The notes under the pieces were generated by a model. The model was not told the DNA's origin, did no database searches, and saw only the letters and a list, made by a program, of their open reading frames with translations. DNA of 64,000 bases from Massilia sp. Root133 (lineage in GTDB: Bacteria > Pseudomonadota > Gammaproteobacteria > Burkholderiales > Burkholderiaceae_D): NCBI RefSeq assembly GCF_001426525.1, contig NZ_LMEW01000003.1, forward strand, positions 151,668-215,667. The letters are read 5' to 3'. Of this stretch, positions 54,820-61,583 are shown in pieces. Within the stretch, counting starts at the first letter, position 1; each line of letters begins with the position of its first letter. The translations under genes and the position numbers were made by a program.

Positions 54820-55542
54820 ATGCGTATTTTACTAGCCGAAGATGATAGCGTATTGGCCGATGGGCTGACGCGCTCCTTGCGCCAATCCGGCTACGCCATC
54901 GACTGCGTCAAGAACGGCCAGGACGCGGACACGGCGCTGTCGACCCAGGAGTTCGATCTCCTGATCCTCGACCTCGGCCTGCCCAAGCTGTCCGGCCTGG
55001 ACGTGCTGCGCCGCCTGCGTGCGCGCGGCTCGCTGCTGCCGGTGCTGATCCTCACGGCTGCCGACTCCATCGAGCAGCGCGTGGGCGGCCTCGACGCCGG
55101 CGCCGACGATTACATGCCCAAGCCGTTCGCGCTGTCCGAACTGGAAGCGCGCGTGCGTGCCCTCACCCGGCGCGGCCAGGGCGGCGGCTCGACCGTCATC
55201 CGCCACGGCCCGCTCGTGTACGACCAGGTCGGCCGCAGCGCGTACATCAACGACCAGATGCTCGACCTGTCCGCGCGCGAACTGGGCCTGCTGGAAATCC
55301 TGCTGGCGCGCACGGGACGCCTCGTGTCGAAGGAACAGCTCGTCGACCACCTGTGCGAATGGGGCGAGGAAGTGTCGAACAACGCCATCGAGGTCTACGT
55401 GCACCGCCTGCGCAAGAAGATCGAGACGGGCGGCATCCGCATCGCCACCGTGCGCGGCTTGGGCTACTGCCTGGAGCGCTTTTCCGATACACCCCGCGAC
55501 AGCGCCCGCAAGAGCGCCGAAGCAGCCAGCGGCCAGAAGTGA
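54820..55542 (+). CDS. OmpR/TctD-type response regulator
   Basis: 240 residues from the ATG at 54820 (GGGGGAAAAG before it). The receiver has Asp51 in LLILDLGLPKLSG and a Lys in MPKPFALSELEARV; the winged-helix domain reads LDLSARELGLLEILLARTGRLVSKEQLV and EVYVHRLRKKI, of the OmpR/PhoB class. The GTG of the sensor kinase overlaps its stop (GTGA). It probably controls the DUF4212/symporter genes downstream in response to a carboxylate, as TctD-TctE do; that link is inferred. Confidence 0.93.
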   Translation: MRILLAEDDSVLADGLTRSLRQSGYAIDCVKNGQDADTALSTQEFDLLILDLGLPKLSGLDVLRRLRARGSLLPVLILTAADSIEQRVGGLDAGADDYMPKPFALSELEARVRALTRRGQGGGSTVIRHGPLVYDQVGRSAYINDQMLDLSARELGLLEILLARTGRLVSKEQLVDHLCEWGEEVSNNAIEVYVHRLRKKIETGGIRIATVRGLGYCLERFSDTPRDSARKSAEAASGQK

Positions 55543-57104
55543 AGCGGTTCAAGCGGCGCGCGGCCGGACCGGATCCGCTCGCCGTCACGGAACCGGTCGA
55601 CGACCTCTACGTCCCGCCCAGGCCGGAACCGGAAGAAAGCATCCAGCATTCGCTGTTCGGCGAAATCCTCGACTGGATGCTGGCCCCGCTGCTGCTGCTG
55701 TGGCCGATGAGCATCGCGATCACCTACCTGGTCGCGAAGTCGATCGCGAATCAGCCGTTCGACCATGCGCTGGAAGACAGCGTCACGGTGCTCGCGCAGC
55801 AGGTCAAGGAGGTCGACGGCCAGGTCGTCGCGCGCCTGGGCGGCACCGCGCGCGACATCCTGCGCGCGGACGACGTCGACAGCGTGTATTTCCAGATCAG
55901 CGGCCCGCACGGCGAGATCGTCGACGGCGACCGCGACCTGCCGCCGCCGAACCCCGACGACGCCGAGCGCAGCGGCCGCGTGCACTTCCGCACCGAGACC
56001 CTGCACGGCACGCCGATACGCATCGCCTATGCCTGGGTCAATTTGCAGCCGTTGCTGGACGCCACGCAGGAACCGCGCCTCGCGCTCGTGCAGGTGGCGG
56101 AAACGCTCGACAAGCGCGCGCAGCTGGCCAACGAGATCATCAAGGGCGTGATCCTGCCGCAGTTCATCATCCTGCCCGTGATCCTGGCCCTCGTCTGGTT
56201 CGCGCTGTCGCGGGGCCTGTCGCCGCTGGCGCAGCTGCAGGAACGCATCCGCGCCCGCCCGCCGGACGATTTGTCGCCCATCGATTCGCGCCAGGTGCCG
56301 GAAGAGATTTCGCCGCTCGTGGGCTCGCTGAACGACATGCTGGCGCGCCTCGCGCACACGATCGACGTGCAGAAGCGCTTCATTGCCGACGCCGCGCACC
56401 AGATGAAGACGCCGCTCGCGGGCATGCGCATGCAGTCGGAGCTGGCGCTGCGCCAGGTCGATCCGAACGAGATCCACCGCTCGCTCGAGCAGCTGGCCAC
56501 GAGTTCGGAATCGGCCACGCGTCTCGTAAACCAGCTGCTGGCACTGGCCCGCGCGGAAAACCAGCCCCATGCGGGCCAGACGCTGGAACCGCTCGACCTT
56601 GCCGCATTGGCGCGCGACGTCGTCCAGGACTGGGTGCAAGCCTCGTTCGCGCACGAGATCGACCTCGGCTACGAAGTCATCGGCGACCCGCCGGAGATCG
56701 ACGGCAGCGCCATGATGCTGCGCGAGCTGCTGTCGAACCTGATCGACAACGCGCTGCGCTACACGCCGCCCGGCGGCAGCGTCACCGTGCGCGTGCGCGG
56801 GACGAACATTGGCAACGGCAGCCAGGCTTTACTCGAAGTCGAGGACACGGGCCCCGGCATCGCGCCGTCCGAGCGCCATCGCGTGTTCGAACGTTTTTAT
56901 CGCATCCTCGGTTCGAGCGCGTCCGGTTCCGGCCTCGGTCTCGCCATCGTGCGCGAGATCGCGCAGCAGCACGGCGCCGACATCGAGATCTTCAACAACC
57001 CGCGCAGCACGCACAAGAAATTCCCGGGCAGCCTGTTCCGGCTGACCTTCCCGCCCACCGTCACGCTTGTCCCCGATGCCGACCGAGACCGCCCCTTCCT
57101 CTGA
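55539..57104 (+). CDS. TctE-like sensor histidine kinase
   Basis: 521 residues from a GTG overlapping the regulator's stop. Two membrane helices (about 44-66 and 204-225) flank a periplasmic domain of the 2CSK_N type (DDVDSVYFQISGPHGEIVDGD). The HisKA motif FIADAAHQMKTPLAGM holds His287, and the ATPase part reads ELLSNLIDNALRYTPPGG, DTGPGIAPSERHRVFERFYRI, SGLGLAIVREIAQQHGADI. It overlaps the DUF4212 gene's start by 29 bases, which supports a single transcript from regulator to symporter. Confidence 0.93.
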   Translation: MKRFKRRAAGPDPLAVTEPVDDLYVPPRPEPEESIQHSLFGEILDWMLAPLLLLWPMSIAITYLVAKSIANQPFDHALEDSVTVLAQQVKEVDGQVVARLGGTARDILRADDVDSVYFQISGPHGEIVDGDRDLPPPNPDDAERSGRVHFRTETLHGTPIRIAYAWVNLQPLLDATQEPRLALVQVAETLDKRAQLANEIIKGVILPQFIILPVILALVWFALSRGLSPLAQLQERIRARPPDDLSPIDSRQVPEEISPLVGSLNDMLARLAHTIDVQKRFIADAAHQMKTPLAGMRMQSELALRQVDPNEIHRSLEQLATSSESATRLVNQLLALARAENQPHAGQTLEPLDLAALARDVVQDWVQASFAHEIDLGYEVIGDPPEIDGSAMMLRELLSNLIDNALRYTPPGGSVTVRVRGTNIGNGSQALLEVEDTGPGIAPSERHRVFERFYRILGSSASGSGLGLAIVREIAQQHGADIEIFNNPRSTHKKFPGSLFRLTFPPTVTLVPDADRDRPFL

Positions 57105-57387
57105 CCCCGACCGCGAGCGCCAACGCATCGTCGCCGCACGCGCCGCGCACTGGGCGCGCGCGCGCCGCCTGATCGCGCTGCTGCTGGCGCTGTGGCTCGC
57201 GACCAGCTTCTGCACCGTGTTCTTCGCGCGCGACCTCGCGCACCTGTCCGTGTTCGGCTGGCCGCTGTCGTTCTACCTCGCGGCGCAGGGCGCGTCGCTC
57301 ACGTACCTCGCCATCATCGGCGCGTACGCCTGGCGCATGCGCATCCTCGACCGCGATTTCCAACGCATGCTGGAGGGCCGTTCATGA
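57076..57387 (+). CDS. DUF4212 small subunit of sodium/solute symporter
   Basis: 103 residues from the ATG at 57076. AARAAHWARARRLIALLLALWLATSFCTVFFARDLAHLSVFGWPLSFYLAAQGASLTYLAIIGAYAWRM has two membrane helices with the WP-SFY-AAQGA pattern of DUF4212 proteins, which pair with VC_2705-type symporters. Its start overlaps the kinase gene and its stop overlaps the symporter ATG (ATGA), so all four genes are translationally linked. Confidence 0.9.
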   Translation: MPTETAPSSDPDRERQRIVAARAAHWARARRLIALLLALWLATSFCTVFFARDLAHLSVFGWPLSFYLAAQGASLTYLAIIGAYAWRMRILDRDFQRMLEGRS

Positions 57388-59447
57388 CCGGGACGGCCGC
57401 CAAGACCCGCAGCTACTTCCGCCGACTGGCCCGCTACTACCTGTGGTTCACGCTGTGCTTCGCGCTGTTCCTGGGCGCGCTGGCGATCCTGGAACACGAA
57501 GGCATGCCGCGCCAGTGGATCGGCCACCTGTACATGTTCGCGACGATCGTCCTGTACGCGATCATCGGCGTCGTCAGCCGCACGTCGAACGTGTCCGAAT
57601 ACTACGTGGCGGGACGGCGGGTGCCGGCGCTGTTCAACGGCATGGCGACGGCGGCCGACTGGATCTCGGCCGCCAGCTTCATCAGCCTGGCGGGCACGCT
57701 GTACCTGCACGGCTTCGACGCCCTCGCCTACGTGATGGGCTGGACGGGCGGCTACTGCCTCGTCGCCCTGCTGATCGCGCCCTACCTGCGCCGCTTCGCC
57801 CAGTACACGATCCCCGACTTCCTCGCCGCCCGCTACGGCGGCGAGACCGCTACGCGGCAGGGCAGCATCGTGCGCGCGCTCGCGGTCGGCGGCACCATCG
57901 TCGTCTCGTTCACGTACGTCGTCGCGCAGATCTATGCCGTCGGCCTGATCGCGTCGCGCTTCACGGGCGTCGATTTCTCGGTCGGCATCTTCCTCGGCCT
58001 CGCCAGCATCCTCGTGTGCTCGTTCCTGGGCGGGATGCGCGCCATCACGTGGACGCAGGTGGCGCAGTACATCATCATCCTCGTCGCCTTCCTGATCCCG
58101 ACGATCTGGCTGTCGATGAAATTCGCGGGCAACCCGGTGCCGCAGGTCGCGTACGGCTCCGTGCTGCCCAAGCTGGCCGCGCGCGAAGCCCAGCTGGCGG
58201 CCGACCCGCGCGAGGCCGAAGTGCGCGCCCGTTTCCACGCCCGCGCCGACGACTACGCGGCGCGCATCGCCGCCCTGCCCCATTCCTGGGAAGCGGGCAA
58301 GATCGAAGCACAGCGCCGGCTGGACAAGGCGCGCGGCCGCAACGCGCCGCTGACCGAGGTGCGCAGCGCGGAACGCGAGCTGCTCGACTATCCGCGCACG
58401 GCCGACGAAGCCGCGCGCGCGTGGACCGAACTGCGCGCCGCCAACCTGGCGCGCGCCCAGCCGCCGGAACCGCACGCGGAACCGTTCCCCGGCAAGACGC
58501 GGGAAGAATCGGACATCCGCCGCAACAATTTTCTATCCCTCGTGTTCTGCCTGATGTTCGGCACCGCGGCGCTGCCGCACATCCTGATGCGCTCCTACAC
58601 GACGCCGTCCGTGCACGAGACGCGCGTATCCGTGTTCTGGACGCTGTTCTTCATCCTGCTGATCTACCTGACGATGCCTGCGCTGGCCGTGCTGGCCAAG
58701 TACGACATCTACACGGCCCTCGTCGGCACGGGCTTCGATTCCCTGCCGACCTGGGTCTCGTACTGGGCCAACGTCGACAAGTCGAATCCCCTGATCAGCA
58801 TCGTCGACATCAACGGCGACGGCATCGTGCAGCTGGCCGAGATCGCGATCGACGGCGACGTGCTCACGCTCGCCACGCCGGAGATCGGCGGCCTGCCGTA
58901 CGTGATTTCCGGGCTGGTGGCGGCCGGCGGCCTGGCGGCGGCGCTGTCCACGGCGGACGGGCTGCTGCTCGCGATCTCGAACGCGCTGTCGCACGACATC
59001 TACTTCAAGATCGTCGATCCGAGCGCCTCCACGCAGAAGCGCGTGACGATCTCCAAGCTGCTGCTGCTGGCCGTCGCGTTCATCGCCGCGTACGTCGCGT
59101 CGCAGAAGCCGGCCGACATCCTGTCGCTCGTCGGCGCCGCGTTCTCGCTCGCGGGGTCGACGATGTTCCCCGCGCTGGTGGCGGGCGTGTTCTGGAAGCG
59201 GGCCAATTTCGCGGGCGCGATCGCGGGCATGGCGACCGGCTTCCTCGTCTGCATCTACTACATGCTGCACACGAACCCCATGCTGGGCGGGAACCTCGAT
59301 GCGGTCTGGTTCCACATCGCGCCCATCTCCGCAGGCGTGTTCGGCGTGCCGGCGGGGGCGCTGGCGCTGGTCGTGGCGAGTCTGGTGACGGCGCCACCGC
59401 CGCGCGCGAGCGGCGGGCTCGTGGCGCATATCCGGGCGCCGGAATAA
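57384..59447 (+). CDS. Sodium/solute symporter, VC_2705 subfamily
   Basis: 687 residues with about 13 membrane helices. VSEYYVAGRRVPALFNGMATAADWISAASFISLAGTLYLHG is the sodium-site signature of the solute:sodium symporter family, and VVSRTSNVSEYYVAGR resembles ActP-type acetate carriers. Two insertions are notable: a charged segment of about 130 residues (from VPQVAYGSVLPKLAAREAQL to KTREESDIRRNN), and DINGDGIVQLAE, an EF-hand-like loop. The substrate is likely a short carboxylate but cannot be read from the sequence. Coupled by ATGA to the DUF4212 gene. Confidence 0.9.
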   Translation: MTGTAAKTRSYFRRLARYYLWFTLCFALFLGALAILEHEGMPRQWIGHLYMFATIVLYAIIGVVSRTSNVSEYYVAGRRVPALFNGMATAADWISAASFISLAGTLYLHGFDALAYVMGWTGGYCLVALLIAPYLRRFAQYTIPDFLAARYGGETATRQGSIVRALAVGGTIVVSFTYVVAQIYAVGLIASRFTGVDFSVGIFLGLASILVCSFLGGMRAITWTQVAQYIIILVAFLIPTIWLSMKFAGNPVPQVAYGSVLPKLAAREAQLAADPREAEVRARFHARADDYAARIAALPHSWEAGKIEAQRRLDKARGRNAPLTEVRSAERELLDYPRTADEAARAWTELRAANLARAQPPEPHAEPFPGKTREESDIRRNNFLSLVFCLMFGTAALPHILMRSYTTPSVHETRVSVFWTLFFILLIYLTMPALAVLAKYDIYTALVGTGFDSLPTWVSYWANVDKSNPLISIVDINGDGIVQLAEIAIDGDVLTLATPEIGGLPYVISGLVAAGGLAAALSTADGLLLAISNALSHDIYFKIVDPSASTQKRVTISKLLLLAVAFIAAYVASQKPADILSLVGAAFSLAGSTMFPALVAGVFWKRANFAGAIAGMATGFLVCIYYMLHTNPMLGGNLDAVWFHIAPISAGVFGVPAGALALVVASLVTAPPPRASGGLVAHIRAPE

Positions 59448-59485
59448 ATGTTATCTTTATGCAATGTTCTCACTGAGGATCTTGC

Positions 59486-61495
59486 ATGCTCCCGCGCCGT
59501 ACCCTGCCGTATTTTTTCGCTCTCTCCGCTTCGCTCGCCGGTGCCGCCTGGGCCGCGCCGGCCGCTGTAGCCACGCCGCCGGCCATCGCCTTTTTCCAGC
59601 ATGCCGCCATCCATCGCGTCGCGCTGTCGCCCGATGCGCGCTACCTGGCGGTCCGTGCGGGCGCGCCCGACCGCAAGGACTATCTCGCCGTGATCGACCT
59701 CGCCACCAACAAGCCAACCGTGGTGGCCGCGTTCGACGATGCCGACATCGACGACTTCGAATGGGTGAACGGCACCCGGCTCGTCTTCGACCTGACCGAA
59801 AAGAATACCGGCCAGGGCGACGTGCGGCACGGCCCGGGCCTGTACGCCGTCGACCGCGACGGCCAGCATTTCGCGCAGCTGGCCGACCGCTATTTCGACT
59901 CCGCTTCGCGCCACGAACTGATCGGCAAGGTGCCGATGCAACCGTGGAACACGTTCCTCATCCGCCAGCGTCCACGCAAGGACGACATGATCTATGTGTC
60001 CCGTCCCATCTGGGATGCGGGCGATGAACACCTCTACACCGACCTGGTCCGCCTGAACACGCGCACGGGCCACGCACAAACCATTCCCCGCCCGGGACCG
60101 GTGACCAGCTGGCTGCTCGATCACGAAGGCGAACCCCGCCTCGCCACCGCCGTCAAGGATGGACGGATGACGATCTACTACCGCGATCCCGCCGACCAGG
60201 ACAAGTGGCGCACGCTGGCGCAGTTCGCGGCCTATACCGCGAGCGAAGGTGCGTTCAGTCCGGTAAGCTTCGGTCCCGACGGCACGCTGTACGTCGCCGC
60301 CCACAACGGCCACGACACGGAGGCGCTCTACGCCTACGATCTCAAGGCCGGCAAGCTTGCCGCCGAGCCGCTGCTGGTCACCAGGGGCTATGACTTCACC
60401 GGCAGCCTGGTCAAGAGCCGCACGAAACTCCTGGGCGCGCTCATCACCACCGACGCCCGGTCGAACGAGTGGTTCGATCCGGGCATGAAGGCGCTGCAGG
60501 ACAAGCTCGACAAACTGTTGCCCGCCACCGTCAACCTGATCGACGTTCCGGCCGACGATTCGCCCTGGGTGCTGATACGGTCGTATTCCGACGCGATCCC
60601 GATGCGCTACACGTTGTACAACACGGCCACCGACCAGTTCAACGACATCGGTTCGTCGCGCCCGGCCATCGATCCGAAGCGTATGGGCCGCCAGCAGATG
60701 GTGCGCTACAAGGCGCGCGACGGCCTGGAGATCCCGGCCCTCCTGACCCTGCCGCGCGGCGCGAACAAGAACCTGCCGATGGTCGTGCTGGTGCACGGCG
60801 GACCATGGGTGCACGGCGCGGTCTGGGGCTGGGACCCCGATTCGCAATTCCTCGCCTCGCGCGGCTACGCGGTGCTGGAGCCGGACTACCGCGGCAGCAC
60901 CGGCTATGGCTTCCGCCACTATCAGGCAGGCTGGAAGCAATGGGGCCGCGCCATGCAGGACGACCTGGCCGACGGCACCCGCTGGGCGATCGCGCAGGGC
61001 TACGCCGATCCGAAGCGGATCTGCATCGCCGGCGCCAGCTACGGCGGCTACGCTACGCTGATGGGCCTCGTCAACGACCCGGACCTGTACAAGTGCGGCG
61101 TGGACTGGGTCGGCGTCACCGACATCAACCTGATGTACACGGGCGCCTGGAGCCGCGAGTCCGACCTCACGGACCAGTGGAAGGCCTACGGCATGCCGGA
61201 ACTGATCGGCGACCGCGTGAAGGATGCGGCGCAACTGAAGGCCACGTCGCCCATCGAGCAGGCGGCCCGCATCACGCAGCCCGTGCTGCTGGCCTACGGC
61301 GGCGTCGACCGCCGCGTGCCGCTGTACCACGGCCAGAAGTTCTACGACGCCGTCACGAAGACCAACAGGAACGTCGAGTGGATCGAGTACCCGGAAGAAG
61401 GCCATGGCTGGCACCTGCCGAAAAATTCGGTCGACTTCTGGACCCGCGTCGAGGCCTTCCTCGACAAGAACATCGGTCCTGGCGGGGGCCGATAA
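59486..61495 (+). CDS. S9 family peptidase, second copy, exported
   Basis: 669 residues with a signal peptide (FFALSASLAGAAWAAPAA). The N-terminal part is a beta-propeller (VALSPDARYLAVRAG, DDFEWVNGTRLVFDL); the C-terminal hydrolase has LVHGGPWVHGAVWGWD, GASYGGYATLMGL (Ser), YGGVDRRVPLYHGQKF (Asp) and PEEGHGWHLPKNSVDF (His). It resembles the copy at 44.8 kb in plan but differs in sequence, and is of the prolyl oligopeptidase type found in periplasmic peptide breakdown. It converges on the DUF4214 gene with 88 bases between stops. Confidence 0.93.
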   Translation: MLPRRTLPYFFALSASLAGAAWAAPAAVATPPAIAFFQHAAIHRVALSPDARYLAVRAGAPDRKDYLAVIDLATNKPTVVAAFDDADIDDFEWVNGTRLVFDLTEKNTGQGDVRHGPGLYAVDRDGQHFAQLADRYFDSASRHELIGKVPMQPWNTFLIRQRPRKDDMIYVSRPIWDAGDEHLYTDLVRLNTRTGHAQTIPRPGPVTSWLLDHEGEPRLATAVKDGRMTIYYRDPADQDKWRTLAQFAAYTASEGAFSPVSFGPDGTLYVAAHNGHDTEALYAYDLKAGKLAAEPLLVTRGYDFTGSLVKSRTKLLGALITTDARSNEWFDPGMKALQDKLDKLLPATVNLIDVPADDSPWVLIRSYSDAIPMRYTLYNTATDQFNDIGSSRPAIDPKRMGRQQMVRYKARDGLEIPALLTLPRGANKNLPMVVLVHGGPWVHGAVWGWDPDSQFLASRGYAVLEPDYRGSTGYGFRHYQAGWKQWGRAMQDDLADGTRWAIAQGYADPKRICIAGASYGGYATLMGLVNDPDLYKCGVDWVGVTDINLMYTGAWSRESDLTDQWKAYGMPELIGDRVKDAAQLKATSPIEQAARITQPVLLAYGGVDRRVPLYHGQKFYDAVTKTNRNVEWIEYPEEGHGWHLPKNSVDFWTRVEAFLDKNIGPGGGR

Positions 61496-61583
61496 CGACA
61501 CACGCGGCGGCGCTGCTGATTTCGTACTCCGCACATGACAACGGGCGCCACGCGGCGCCCGTTGTTCATCGCCTGCGCAATGG

